DNA from: Aquisphaera giovannonii
GTDB lineage: Bacteria > Planctomycetota > Planctomycetia > Isosphaerales > Isosphaeraceae
DNA: 64,000 nt
Reading direction: 5' to 3'
Assembly (NCBI RefSeq): GCF_008087625.1
Contig: NZ_CP042997.1
Location: 7,130,001-7,194,000, forward strand
A model generated the notes under the pieces. That model did not search any database. It was not told where the DNA came from and saw only the letters and a list, made by a program, of their open reading frames with translations. The translations under genes and the position numbers were made by a program. Below are positions 1 to 8,911 of this stretch, piece by piece. Position 1 is the first letter of the stretch. Each line of letters begins with the position of its first letter.

Positions 1-175
1 ACGATCATCCTGATCGCCTGTCGGGCTCGCGCACCGGGTCAACTCTTGGGGCGGATACATCCGTAGGTGCAAGGCAGGCGCGCGAACGACGGCACTTCAT
101 CCCTCTCTTCGGCCAGGGGGGGCGATCGCCTTGAGGAAATTTCGGGAAGCGGGCGGCCGTGGCTGGATGGCGACC
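1..175. other. left edge, no gene recognised
   Basis: The stretch between the window edge and the stop of the SirB1-like gene holds no ORF with recognisable protein character on either strand. It could contain the terminator of the minus-strand operon, but I see no clear hairpin. Confidence 0.4.
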
Positions 176-1012
176 TCAGTTCCACTCGGCGATGGTCCGG
201 CGGGCGGCACCCAGCAGGGCGGCGACCGTCCGGGAATCGTCGGCGGCCGGATGGGCCTCGAGATACGCGCGAAGCGGGTCGATCGCCTCGCCGGGGCGAT
301 CGACCTGGACGCAGATCATGCCGAGGTCGCGATGCTCGAGGAGGTCGTCGTCGTCCAGCGCGGCGAGCCTTCTCTGGACCGGGAGCGCCGACATGTAGTC
401 GCTCGTCGCCAGGTAGACGGCCTTCAGGTTGCGGAGCATCCGGGCGACGACCGTCCGCGGGGTGCAGGGCCCGAAATCGATGGCCGAGAGGTTGACGGGG
501 TTCCGGGTTCGCTCCTCGAGCCGCCGGATGCAGCCTTCGCGATCGAGGAACTCCCCGCCTTGGAAGCAATCGATGAAGAGCTCCGAGAGGCCCTCGCCGT
601 GGCGGAGCATGAAGTGCGCGGGGAAGTTGACCCCGTCGAGGAGGAGCCCCGCGCGCTCCGCGAGGGCCGCGTAGAGGATCGACAGGGAGATCGGGATCCC
701 CATCTTCCGGTCCATGACCTCGTTGAGATAGCTGTTCCGCGGGTCGAAATAGTTCTCCCGATCGGGGCCGTAGCCCTCCTCGAGGTACATCGCCCAGTTG
801 ATCTGGCCGAGCACCTTGCGGGGCCTGGCGTTGGGCTCGCACCGCGAGCGGATCCGCTCCGCGAGATGCTCGACGCGGGCGACATACTCCTCGATGGGGA
901 GCTCCGGGTAGGCGTCCCGGGCGATCTCGAATGCGATCCGGAGCAGCGAGGGCCGCTCGGCCCCCTCCACCAATCGCTGGAACTCCGGGCTGTGAACGAA
1001 GCGTTTCGCCAC
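176..1012 (-). CDS. SirB1-like transglutaminase-core / TPR protein
   Basis: 278-residue soluble protein of the SirB1 family: a degenerate transglutaminase-like core followed by a tetratricopeptide tail. The core is recognised from the run around residues 75-135 (YFDPRNSYLNEVMDRKMGIP, then LSILYAALAERAG, then a VNFPAHFMLRH segment), which is the hallmark of this family. The C-terminal 90 residues (LKAVYL, LPVQRRLAALDDD, DRPGEAIDPLRAYLEAHP) read as two TPR-like helical pairs. The start is GTG at 1012, preceded by a strong AGGAGG six bases upstream. It lies 22 nt downstream of the EamA transporter gene on the same strand, so the two are probably co-transcribed. The molecular function of SirB1 proteins is not established; no catalytic activity is claimed. 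Confidence 0.85.
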   Translation of the reverse strand: MAKRFVHSPEFQRLVEGAERPSLLRIAFEIARDAYPELPIEEYVARVEHLAERIRSRCEPNARPRKVLGQINWAMYLEEGYGPDRENYFDPRNSYLNEVMDRKMGIPISLSILYAALAERAGLLLDGVNFPAHFMLRHGEGLSELFIDCFQGGEFLDREGCIRRLEERTRNPVNLSAIDFGPCTPRTVVARMLRNLKAVYLATSDYMSALPVQRRLAALDDDDLLEHRDLGMICVQVDRPGEAIDPLRAYLEAHPAADDSRTVAALLGAARRTIAEWN

Positions 1013-1034
1013 TCGAATCCTCCTGGGAACCCGA

Positions 1035-1928
1035 TCAGGGCCGGTCGGCGGGCTCCGCGCGAATCCTCCCCCTCCGGGCCGTGACCCAGGCCGTGGGGCC
1101 CAGGACGAGCAAGAACCCGGCGACCGAGACCGGGCCGAGCAGCCGGCCGTCGATCAGGACATCGAAAATCATGCCGAAGAGCACCTGCGTCAAGCTGAGC
1201 ACGGCGACGCGCGACGGCAGCCCCGCCCCGTACGCCTTCGTCAGGAAGATCTGGCCGATCGTCCCGGACAGGCCGACGCCAAGCAGGACCAGGGCCGTGA
1301 CGGCGTCCATGTCGGACCGACGGAGGAGCGCGGGGTGGAGGGCGGTCCAGGCGAGCAGCACGAGCGTCGCCAGGCCCGAGAAATGCGCGACGACGGCCCT
1401 GGAATCGACGTGACGCAGCCGATGCAGTCCCAGCATCGCCACGGCGGTCGCGAACGACGCCGCGAGGGCCACCGGGGCGGCCAAATTGGCGGCGCTCTCG
1501 GCGTGCGGCCGCTGGATCAGGGCCACGCCCGCCACGCCGGCCAGCACGCACGCCAGGTCCGCCGCGACCTCGCGGGGGGGCGATCCGTGCACGGACATCA
1601 ACACGATCCAGAGCGGGTACGCGTTCGTCAGCGTCAGCACGTCCGCCACGGGGAGCCGGGACAGTGCATAGAAGGTGCAGATCAGGCCGATTGTCCCCGC
1701 GGCGCTCCGCAACCAGAGGGTCCGCGGCCTCCAGACGACGAGCCCGGCCCCCGCCATCGCCGCGAGCGACGCCGACATGACGAAGGAGCAGGAGACGCGG
1801 ACCAGCGCGATGAGGATCCAGTCGCATCGGGGTGCCACGGCGTGCGTCAGGGCCCCCATCGTCGCGAACCAGAAGGCCGCGGCGATCATCCACGCGGCGG
1901 GGCGGCCCGAGGACGGCTCAGCGCCCAT
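1035..1928 (-). CDS. EamA/DMT-family transporter
   Basis: 297-residue integral membrane protein of the drug/metabolite transporter superfamily. Ten hydrophobic segments are visible, arranged as two five-helix halves, which is the EamA duplication. The first half contains the conserved region around residues 80-115 (GTIGLICTFYALSRLPVADV, then LTLTNAYPLW), and the second half repeats it around GVGLSGTIGQIFLTKAY near residue 220. Such proteins move small metabolites across the inner membrane; the substrate cannot be read from sequence. The ATG at 1928 is the first reasonable start. It is the upstream gene of a two-gene unit with the SirB1-like gene and diverges from the M14-S9 peptidase gene with about 136 nt between starts. 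Confidence 0.85.
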   Translation of the reverse strand: MGAEPSSGRPAAWMIAAAFWFATMGALTHAVAPRCDWILIALVRVSCSFVMSASLAAMAGAGLVVWRPRTLWLRSAAGTIGLICTFYALSRLPVADVLTLTNAYPLWIVLMSVHGSPPREVAADLACVLAGVAGVALIQRPHAESAANLAAPVALAASFATAVAMLGLHRLRHVDSRAVVAHFSGLATLVLLAWTALHPALLRRSDMDAVTALVLLGVGLSGTIGQIFLTKAYGAGLPSRVAVLSLTQVLFGMIFDVLIDGRLLGPVSVAGFLLVLGPTAWVTARRGRIRAEPADRP

Positions 1929-2064
1929 GGCCGGCGGCGGGGCGTTCGTCGCCGAGACGCTCGCAATCGGGGGACTGGTCGAGTAGGCTGGGCGGGTCGA
2001 AGAGGCAGGGTTGCCTCATAGGTTGGCTGATCATCACGGCGCGGCTTGGGTGGGGAAAATCTCC

Positions 2065-5000
2065 ATGCTCTGTTCGTTCGGCCTGGCGGCCCTCGTCCTG
2101 TCCATCCTTGCAGATTCTCCCCCGCAAGTCGATTCCCTCCAGACCGTGGCCGAGCGGAGCGGCTTCAAGGCGACGGCCCGTCACGGCGAGGTCATGGAGC
2201 TCTGCCGGGAGCTGGCGAAGCGCCATCCGGAGGCCGCCTACCTGACCGAGCTGGGCCGTTCGGCCGAGGGACGCCCCCTGCCCTTGCTCGTCCTCGCGGA
2301 CCCGCCGGTGAAGTCGGCCGAGGAGGCCGCACGCTCCGGGAAGCTCGTCGTGCTGGCCATCGGCAACATCCACGCCGGCGAAGTCTGCGGCAAGGAGGCC
2401 CTCCCCATGCTGGCGAGGGAGATCCTCCAGACCCCCCATCACCCGCTGCTGAAGAACCTGATCATCGCCCTGGCTCCCATCTACAACGCCGACGGGAACG
2501 AGCGGGTTTCCAGGGACAACCGGCCCGGGCAGGTCGGCCCGGAGGAGGGCATGGGCCAGCGGGCCAACGCCCGCGGCCTGGACCTCAATCGCGACTTCAT
2601 CAAGCTCGAGGCCCCCGAGACGCGCGCCCTGGTGGACTTCTTCAATACCTGGAAGCCCCACCTCTTCATCGACACCCACACGACCAACGGCTCCCACCAC
2701 CGGTACACGATCACCTACGAGGGTCCCAAGAATCCCGCGGGCGATCCGGACGTCATCGGCTATGCCCGCAACGGGTTCTTGCCCCGGGTCGCCGGCGCTT
2801 TCGAGGGTAAGACCGGCCTCCACGCCTACTATTACGGCAACTTCGACCGCGGCCGGACCCGGTGGACCTCTTATCCCGCGGAAGGCCGCTACGGCGTGAC
2901 CTATGCGGGGATGCGGAATCGGCTGTCGGTGCTCTCCGAGGCGTACGCGTACGCCCCGTACAAGGATCGAGTCCTGGCGACCCGGGACTTCGTCCGCGCC
3001 TGCCTCGAGACGGCCTCGTCGAGCAAGGACGAGATCGTCCGGCTGATCCGCGAGGCGGACCGCAAGGCCGCGTCCAGCTCCGCGCAGCCCGTCACGGTGG
3101 CGATCCGCTCCGAGCCCAGGCCGCTTGCCAAGCCCAGGCCGATCCTCGGCTTCGAGGAGCGCGAGAAGGACGGCCGCCGAGTGCCGACCGATGTCCCGAA
3201 GGAATACGCGATACCCCTGTACCACGACTTCGCCCCGACGGAATCGGTCGTCCGTCCCTATGCCTACATCCTGCCTGCCGGCCAGGCCCGCGCGCTCGAG
3301 ACCCTGCAACGCCACGGGCTCGATGTCCAGGAGTTGCGGGAAGACGTCGAGCTGGACATAGAGGCCTATCGCGTCGATGACATCTCAAGGCCCGGCCCGA
3401 ATGGCTGGGAGCGGCTCGACGTGCTCGAGCTTAAGGTTACCCCGCGGGGCGAATCGCGCCGGGTGCCGGCCGGCAGCTACCTCGTGCGGACTCGCCAGCC
3501 GCTCGGGAACCTCGCGGTCTACCTGCTCGAGCCTCGTTCCGAGGACGGGCTCGCGACCTGGAAGTTCTTCGAGGGGCTCAAGGCCGGGGAGGATTTCCCC
3601 GTGCTCCGCCTGCCGCAGCCCGCCGCCATGACCCTGATCGCGGCGGAGCCGCCGCCGGAGAAGCGGAAGAGGAACCAGCCGATCACCTTCGACATGGCGA
3701 GGGGCTCCCGCGGCGGCGGGTCCCTCTCGGGCTCTCCGGTCACGGTCACCTGGCTCGATGGTTCGCACTGGCTCCAGTTCCGCGACGGGAAGCAGCACCT
3801 GGTCGACGCCGCGAGCGGCCGCTCGAGGCCGTTCGTCGACGAGGCCAACCTCGTGAAGGCCCTGTCCAGGCTCCCCGGTGTCGACGAGGAGGCCGCCCGC
3901 CGCATCGCCCGCGGCTCGTCGTTCGACGCCGGACGGAACCCCTCGTTCGACATGGATCCGGCCCGGCGCGGCTTCCTCTTCGATCACAATGACGACATCT
4001 ACTACGCCTCCTTCGACGGCAAGACGGCCGTGCGGCTCACGGACCAGCCCGGCAGCGAGGAATACGCCGAATTCAGCCCGGACGGCCGATCGGTGGCCTT
4101 CATCCGCGGGTTCGACCTCCACGTGGTGGACATCGAGAACCCCAAGGAGAGGGCCCTGACGACGGGCGGGACGGACCTCGTCCGGCATGGCATCGCCGAC
4201 TGGGTCTACTTCGAGGAGATCTACAACCGCCGCTGGCCCGGCTTCTGGTGGAGCCCGGATTCCAGGCGCATCGCTTTCATGGAATACGACGACGGGCCGG
4301 TGGGCACCCTGACGATGATCAACGACACGTTCAGCCCGCGCAAGGTGGAGCAGAACCGCTACCCGCGCTCGGGCGAGCCGAATCCGAGGGTGCGCCTCGG
4401 CGTGGTCGACGCCGCCGGCGGCGCGGTCCGCTGGGCGGACCTCTCGGGTTACTCGAGCGACGCCTTCCTGATCAGCCGGGTGGGCTGGTGGGCGGACGGG
4501 AGCGCAGCCTACGCCTGCATCCAGGACCGGGTCCAGACGTGGCTCGACCTGGTGAAGATCGACGCGACGGCGGCCTCCCCGAAGCCGACCCGGCTCTTCC
4601 GGGACGCGACGAAAGCCTGGATCGCCGACCCCGAGCCGCTCGCGTTCCTCCCCGACGGCTCCTTCCTCTGGCAGAGCGAGCGGGACGGTTGGAAGCACCT
4701 GTATCGGTATGCGGCCGACGGCACGCCCAGGGGCCAGGTCACCTCGGGGGAATGGGAGGTCCGCTCGCTCGTCGAGACGAAGCCGCAGGGGGACTGGATC
4801 TACTTCACGGCCACCAAGGATACCCACACCGCGCTCAACCTGTATCGCAAGAAACTCGACGGACCGCTCGAGAGGATCACGCGGGGGCCCGGCAACCACA
4901 GCGTCACGGTGAGCCCGGACGCCCGTTATTTCGTGGACACCTGGTCGGATCTCGAGACGCCCTCGAAGGTCCGGCTGCATGCCGCCGACGGCAAGCTCGT

Positions 5001-5904
5001 CCGCGTCGTCGACAGCGAACCGGCCCATCGACTCAAGGAGTATCGACTTTCACCGCGGGAGCGGGTCCAGGTCCGGACGAAGGACGGATTCCTCCTCGAG
5101 GGCATCCTCGTGCTGCCGCCGGACCTGGATCCCGGCAGGAAGTATCCGGTCTGGTTCATGACCTACGGGGGGCCGCACACGCCGACGGTCACCGATAGCT
5201 GGGCGGGCGGCCGGCTCTGGGACCAGGCGCTCGCCTCCGAGGGCTTCATCGTCTTCCACCTCGACCCGAGGAGCGCCAGCGGCAAGGGGGCGGTGTCGGC
5301 CTGGACGGCGTACAGGCATCTCGGAGTCCGGGAGCTCGAGGACATCAAGGAGGGGATCGCCTGGCTGAAGCAGCGGCCCTACGTGGACGGGACGCGGATC
5401 GGCATGGCGGGGCACAGCTACGGGGGCTACATGACGTCCTATGCCATGACCCATTGCGACCTCTTCGCCGCCGGGATCGCCGGCGCTCCGGTGACGGACT
5501 GGCACGACTACGACTCGATCTACACCGAACGCTTCATGGGCCTGCCGCAGGACAATCCGGACGGATACGACCGCAGCTCGGTGGTGAAGGCGGCCCGGGA
5601 CCTGCGCGGGAAGCTGCTCATCATCCACGGCGTGGTGGACGACAACGTCTCGGTGAGGAATTCCCTCCGCCTGATCGAGTCCCTGCAGGCCGCGAACAGG
5701 GACTTCGAATTGATGGTGTATCCGGGGTCGCGCCACGGGATCTTCAGCCCGCATTACAACCGGCTCCAGATCGAATTCATCCGGCGGACGCTGGGGGGCG
5801 GGCCCAGGCCGATCGGCCCGGAATCGACGCCCCCGCCGCACGCCCCTACCCCGACCGCCGGTACGTCGACGGCCCCGAAGGTGGGCCACGGGGCGGAGCG
5901 ATGA
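2065..5904 (+). CDS. secreted M14 carboxypeptidase-S9 dipeptidyl-peptidase fusion
   Basis: 1279-residue exported protein carrying two peptidase domains of unrelated folds. I place the start at ATG 2065 rather than an upstream in-frame ATG at 2011 because a signal peptide (MLCSFGLAALVLSILADS) follows it directly. Residues about 30-330 are an M14 zinc carboxypeptidase: ligands H103-x-x-E106 (NIHAGEVCGKEA) and H205 (IDTHTT), with the probable catalytic Glu at E292 (VLSEAY). Residues about 600-1000 resemble the DPP-IV N-terminal propeller (WSPDSRRIAFMEYDDG). Residues about 1040-1270 are an S9 alpha/beta hydrolase with S1118 in GHSYGGYM, Asp at 1192/1193 in GVVDDN and H1224 in GSRHGI. All predicted catalytic residues of both domains are present. 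It probably degrades peptides outside the cytoplasm. It converges with the MaoC-like gene 27 nt away. Confidence 0.9.
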   Translation: MLCSFGLAALVLSILADSPPQVDSLQTVAERSGFKATARHGEVMELCRELAKRHPEAAYLTELGRSAEGRPLPLLVLADPPVKSAEEAARSGKLVVLAIGNIHAGEVCGKEALPMLAREILQTPHHPLLKNLIIALAPIYNADGNERVSRDNRPGQVGPEEGMGQRANARGLDLNRDFIKLEAPETRALVDFFNTWKPHLFIDTHTTNGSHHRYTITYEGPKNPAGDPDVIGYARNGFLPRVAGAFEGKTGLHAYYYGNFDRGRTRWTSYPAEGRYGVTYAGMRNRLSVLSEAYAYAPYKDRVLATRDFVRACLETASSSKDEIVRLIREADRKAASSSAQPVTVAIRSEPRPLAKPRPILGFEEREKDGRRVPTDVPKEYAIPLYHDFAPTESVVRPYAYILPAGQARALETLQRHGLDVQELREDVELDIEAYRVDDISRPGPNGWERLDVLELKVTPRGESRRVPAGSYLVRTRQPLGNLAVYLLEPRSEDGLATWKFFEGLKAGEDFPVLRLPQPAAMTLIAAEPPPEKRKRNQPITFDMARGSRGGGSLSGSPVTVTWLDGSHWLQFRDGKQHLVDAASGRSRPFVDEANLVKALSRLPGVDEEAARRIARGSSFDAGRNPSFDMDPARRGFLFDHNDDIYYASFDGKTAVRLTDQPGSEEYAEFSPDGRSVAFIRGFDLHVVDIENPKERALTTGGTDLVRHGIADWVYFEEIYNRRWPGFWWSPDSRRIAFMEYDDGPVGTLTMINDTFSPRKVEQNRYPRSGEPNPRVRLGVVDAAGGAVRWADLSGYSSDAFLISRVGWWADGSAAYACIQDRVQTWLDLVKIDATAASPKPTRLFRDATKAWIADPEPLAFLPDGSFLWQSERDGWKHLYRYAADGTPRGQVTSGEWEVRSLVETKPQGDWIYFTATKDTHTALNLYRKKLDGPLERITRGPGNHSVTVSPDARYFVDTWSDLETPSKVRLHAADGKLVRVVDSEPAHRLKEYRLSPRERVQVRTKDGFLLEGILVLPPDLDPGRKYPVWFMTYGGPHTPTVTDSWAGGRLWDQALASEGFIVFHLDPRSASGKGAVSAWTAYRHLGVRELEDIKEGIAWLKQRPYVDGTRIGMAGHSYGGYMTSYAMTHCDLFAAGIAGAPVTDWHDYDSIYTERFMGLPQDNPDGYDRSSVVKAARDLRGKLLIIHGVVDDNVSVRNSLRLIESLQAANRDFELMVYPGSRHGIFSPHYNRLQIEFIRRTLGGGPRPIGPESTPPPHAPTPTAGTSTAPKVGHGAER

Positions 5905-5931
5905 CGCCGAGGGAGGTGGGAGGCGTCGACC

Positions 5932-6429
5932 TCAGGTCGGTGCGTCGGCGTCGGCGTCGCGAGGACGCTCCGGACGACCCTCCCCCTTGACGAGGGTCCG
6001 CGTCCGCCCCTCCTGGACGAGCTTGCCGTCCTGGTTCAGGACCTGGCGGCTCCAGGTGACGATCCCGCGCCGGCCCCTCGCCTGGGGTTCCAGGTCCAGG
6101 ACGCGTGAGACGACCAGGATCGTGTCCCCGAAGTGGATGGGGAGGAGGAATTTCCATTCGCGGACTTCGAGGAAGGCCAGGGTCTGGACGCGTGGCGACG
6201 TGCTGGCGAGCCCCGTGGCGATGGACATCCCGAGCATCCCGTGCGCGACCCGGCGACCGAACGGCCCCTTCCCCGCCTCCATACTATTGCAATGAAGCGC
6301 ATTATAATCGCCCGAGAGGCCCGCGAAGATCACTACGTCCGTCTCCGTGACCGTCCGACCCGGGCTCTCCCATTCCTCCCCGACATGCAGCTCGTCGAAA
6401 GTGAGCGACCGAGGGACGATCCGTGTCAA
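5932..6429 (-). CDS. MaoC-like (R)-hydratase / dehydratase
   Basis: About 165 residues, a single hotdog-fold MaoC domain. The signature FAGLSGDYNALHCN carries the Asp and His expected of (R)-specific enoyl-CoA hydratases, followed by GRRVAHGMLGMSIATGL, which is typical of the family. Related enzymes hydrate trans-2-enoyl-CoA or act on other acyl-CoAs in the cytoplasm; the substrate is unknown here. The start is uncertain: no ATG lies close to the domain, and I prefer TTG at 6429 (LTRIVPRSLTFDEL) preceded by GGGGAG. A longer reading from TTG at 6546 would add 39 residues without family resemblance. The C-terminus is short and Asp/Arg-rich. It has no obvious operon partner. Confidence 0.75.
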   Translation of the reverse strand: MTRIVPRSLTFDELHVGEEWESPGRTVTETDVVIFAGLSGDYNALHCNSMEAGKGPFGRRVAHGMLGMSIATGLASTSPRVQTLAFLEVREWKFLLPIHFGDTILVVSRVLDLEPQARGRRGIVTWSRQVLNQDGKLVQEGRTRTLVKGEGRPERPRDADADAPT

Positions 6430-6696
6430 GGCTCCGGGCTCCCCGAGGAGAAGGGCTGCCAACCCGCGCGTTTTGCCGACTTTGGAACGCAAGTTGAAGT
6501 GCGTGAAACGGGCGGAGATTCTCACCGCGGGCGCGGCGGCTGTCAAGCTGATCCTTGACCCCGCCGCCTCGCTGATTGAACATGATCACGAACAAGACGA
6601 GGGCGGGCGGCGAAGGTCTGGGCCGCGCGATCCTTCGCCGAAGCAGGCGGGCATACGAGGTGGCCGTTAGGGTCGAAACAGGAAGGGGTTGCGGCG

Positions 6697-7365
6697 ATGC
6701 CACGTTCCTATCGATTTGTTATCGCTGACGACGAGAAGTCGGTCGCTGCCGGCCTCCAGGACCAGCTGGAGGCGCTCGGCTATGATGTCGTGGCGGTGGT
6801 GAACGACGGCCAGAGGGCGGTCGAGATGTGCCGGCGGGCGCTGCCCGACGCCGTATTCATGGATATCGAGATGCCCGGGATGGACGGCCTGGCCGCGGCG
6901 CGCCAGATCGCGGAGGACCCGGGCACCCCCGTCATCATCATCACGGCCCACGGCCATCCCAACCTCATCGATCAGGCGGTCGAGGACGGTGTGGTCTCCT
7001 ACCTCCTGAAGCCGATGACCAACCAGGGGCTCCACGCCGCGATCGAGGTCGCCGTGGCGAGGGCCCGCGAGATCCAGTCCCTGCAGGAGAACGTGGACCA
7101 CCTGAAGATGACGTTGCGCGAGCGTAAGCTCATCGAACGCGCAAAGGGGATCCTCATGTCCCGCCGGCATCTCAGCGAGAACGAGGCCTTCCGGCTGCTG
7201 CAGCGACAGAGCCAGGACCGCCGGATCCCGATGGCGAAGCTCGCCGAGTCGATCATCCAGACCGACGAGCTCCTCGAGGCCCCCCAGGGCGGCGCCGGCG
7301 TGGCCTCCCCCCCGCCCCCGCGGCCCGTCCGTCGCCCGGCGTCCGACTTCCCGGACGACGAATAA
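6697..7365 (+). CDS. response regulator with ANTAR RNA-binding output
   Basis: 222-residue two-domain regulator. The N-terminal receiver (1-120) has the acidic pair D10-D11, phospho-acceptor D56 (FMDIEMPGMDG), T83 and K105. A helical linker leads to an ANTAR domain at about 125-185 (RERKLIERAKGILMSRRHL, then SENEAFRLLQRQSQDRR), the family that binds paired RNA hairpins to prevent transcription termination (AmiR/NasR/EutV type). The last 35 residues are Pro/Gly-rich and probably disordered. The start at 6697 follows AGGAAGGGG. It is followed by a strong intergenic hairpin (7407-7465) and then by a small protein and a histidine kinase, which suggests a local signalling unit. The RNA targets are unknown; the neighbouring hairpin is only one candidate. 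Confidence 0.93.
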   Translation: MPRSYRFVIADDEKSVAAGLQDQLEALGYDVVAVVNDGQRAVEMCRRALPDAVFMDIEMPGMDGLAAARQIAEDPGTPVIIITAHGHPNLIDQAVEDGVVSYLLKPMTNQGLHAAIEVAVARAREIQSLQENVDHLKMTLRERKLIERAKGILMSRRHLSENEAFRLLQRQSQDRRIPMAKLAESIIQTDELLEAPQGGAGVASPPPPRPVRRPASDFPDDE

Positions 7366-7406
7366 GATTTGACATCCGCGATCTCGGCCGGGTAGTCTGA
7401 CTTTTG

Positions 7407-7465
7407 CTGTGTTCCGGTGGGCCGCAGAAGCAGCGACGGACCTGCTGCGGCCCGCCCGAATACAG
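7407..7465 (+). terminator. long imperfect hairpin after the ANTAR regulator
   Basis: Two 21-nt arms (7407-7427 and 7445-7465) pair with one C-C mismatch and two G-U wobbles around a 17-nt loop. The inner 9 bp (GGGCCGCAG against CTGCGGCCC) are perfect. No T-run follows, so a simple intrinsic terminator is not certain. It may end the regulator transcript, protect mRNA 3' ends, or act as a structured leader for the small gene at 7634. Confidence 0.6.
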
Positions 7466-7633
7466 TGGCGTATGTCGTCGCCGACTGGGAACAAGGATGG
7501 ATCGAGGGCGGGCAGGAGCCGGCCCCGGACCCAAATTGTCGGCTCAGGAGCCGCCGCACCATCCCTTCCCAGTTCGCCCCGGCATCCCGAGTGAGTCCCA
7601 AATTTGATCGGATGATCCAACTGGGAGCCTCGC

Positions 7634-7891
7634 ATGCCACTGCGTCCTGTGACTGCCGACGCCACCCGCGTCGTGGGCTGGGGGCCGATGGAAGTTGCCC
7701 GCTACATCGAAGGTCACGTGAACCGGGTCGCGAACGGTCGGATTCGCGACCTCCACGTCGACTATTCGGAGGATCGCATCGTCCTCCAGGGGCGCTCCCG
7801 GACCTACCACGTCAAGCAACTCGCCCATCAGGCCGTCCTCGACCTCACGGACGGCCATCCGCTCCTTGCCAACCAAATCGTCGTCTCGTGA
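7634..7891 (+). CDS. small conserved-type protein (BON-like)
   Basis: 85-residue soluble protein that I cannot assign firmly. The segment from about residue 20 (VARYIEGHVNRVANGRIRDL, then HVDYSEDRIVLQGRSRTYH, then VKQLAHQAVLDL) resembles a BON-like alpha/beta unit, in which an amphipathic helix, a strand, a glycine-containing turn and a second helix recur. The start at 7634 has GGGAG seven bases upstream, and codon use matches the neighbours, so it is probably a real gene. It sits between the ANTAR regulator and a histidine kinase. A role in the same signalling pathway is guessed from position only. Confidence 0.7.
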   Translation: MPLRPVTADATRVVGWGPMEVARYIEGHVNRVANGRIRDLHVDYSEDRIVLQGRSRTYHVKQLAHQAVLDLTDGHPLLANQIVVS

Positions 7892-7987
7892 TCGGGAGCC
7901 GGGCCGAGTATCCTCCCCGTCAGGGATGGCGATCGGACGGTCGGGCCGTGTAGCGACCCATCCCGGCGTCTCTCCTCCAAGGGAACG

Positions 7988-8761
7988 ATGAACCCCCTCA
8001 TGGACGTGCACCGAGAAGCCAGGCAAGGCGCCCCGTCGAAGGCCACCGCCGCATCCGTTGCGATCGACCAGGCTGAGCTCCGCACGCTGCTGTCCAGCCT
8101 GAGCCACGAGCTCTGCAGGCCCCTGGTCTCGCTCCGATCGGGGTTCGACCTGCTGATGGGGGACTCGGCCTTCCAGGCCGCGTCCGAGCACCGGGTCCAC
8201 CTGGTGAACATGGTCGCGCTCTGCGACGACATGCTGAGGCTGGCCCGGGGTTACCTCGATTACGCCGCCCTGATCAACGGTGCACGCTCGGCGTCGCTGG
8301 GGACCTTCTCCCTCGGGGCGCTTGTCGGCGAGATCGACCGCCAGTTCCGCGAGGAGGCCCTGGGCAAGGGCCTGCAATGGAAGGCGGTGGCGACCGCGCC
8401 GCAGACGTCCGTCGTCACCGACGCCTCGCTCTGCCAGAGGATCTTCGGCAACCTGGTGTCGAACGCGATCAAGTATACCCCGGGCGGGGGACGGATCGAG
8501 GTCACCGGGGCCCAGGAGGGCGGGGATTGGTCCGTCGTCGTCCGCGACGACGGGCCGGGGATCCCCGAGGATTCCCTGGCCCGAGTGTTCGAGCCGTTCT
8601 ACCGGCTGGCCCGGGACGAGCACTCGCGGATCGAGGGCAACGGGCTCGGCCTGACGATCTGCCGCGAGCTGACCGAACGCCTCGGCGGCCAGATCGAGAT
8701 CGCTTCCGCGGAAGGTCGCGGCACGACCGTCCGGGTCTCCTTCCCGATGTCGAAGGACTGA
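7988..8761 (+). CDS. soluble sensor histidine kinase
   Basis: 257-residue cytoplasmic kinase with no transmembrane segment or recognisable sensor domain. A HisKA dimerisation domain (about 30-95) carries the phospho-acceptor H40 in SLSHELCRPL. The HATPase_c domain (about 140-253) shows the N box (NLVSNAIKYTPGGG), G1 box (VRDDGPGIPE), F box (VFEPFYRL) and G2 box (GNGLGLTICRELTERLGG). The start at 7988 follows AAGGGA. As an orphan-like kinase 1.3 kb downstream of an ANTAR response regulator, it is a plausible phosphodonor for that regulator, but this is inference from proximity. Input may come through partner proteins because no sensing module is encoded. Confidence 0.92.
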   Translation: MNPLMDVHREARQGAPSKATAASVAIDQAELRTLLSSLSHELCRPLVSLRSGFDLLMGDSAFQAASEHRVHLVNMVALCDDMLRLARGYLDYAALINGARSASLGTFSLGALVGEIDRQFREEALGKGLQWKAVATAPQTSVVTDASLCQRIFGNLVSNAIKYTPGGGRIEVTGAQEGGDWSVVVRDDGPGIPEDSLARVFEPFYRLARDEHSRIEGNGLGLTICRELTERLGGQIEIASAEGRGTTVRVSFPMSKD

Positions 8762-8911
8762 CGCGACCGCCGATCGATCGTCCGAGGCCTCCGCAGCGAA
8801 GGCGCACGCTACCTCGCGCCGCCCTTCGCCGGGCTCCGCCCTACTGGACAGACCCGGCCGTCCGGCGACGTCTCATTCGCATTCGGCCGCGACGGCGGAG
8901 CCGCCCGCCCG

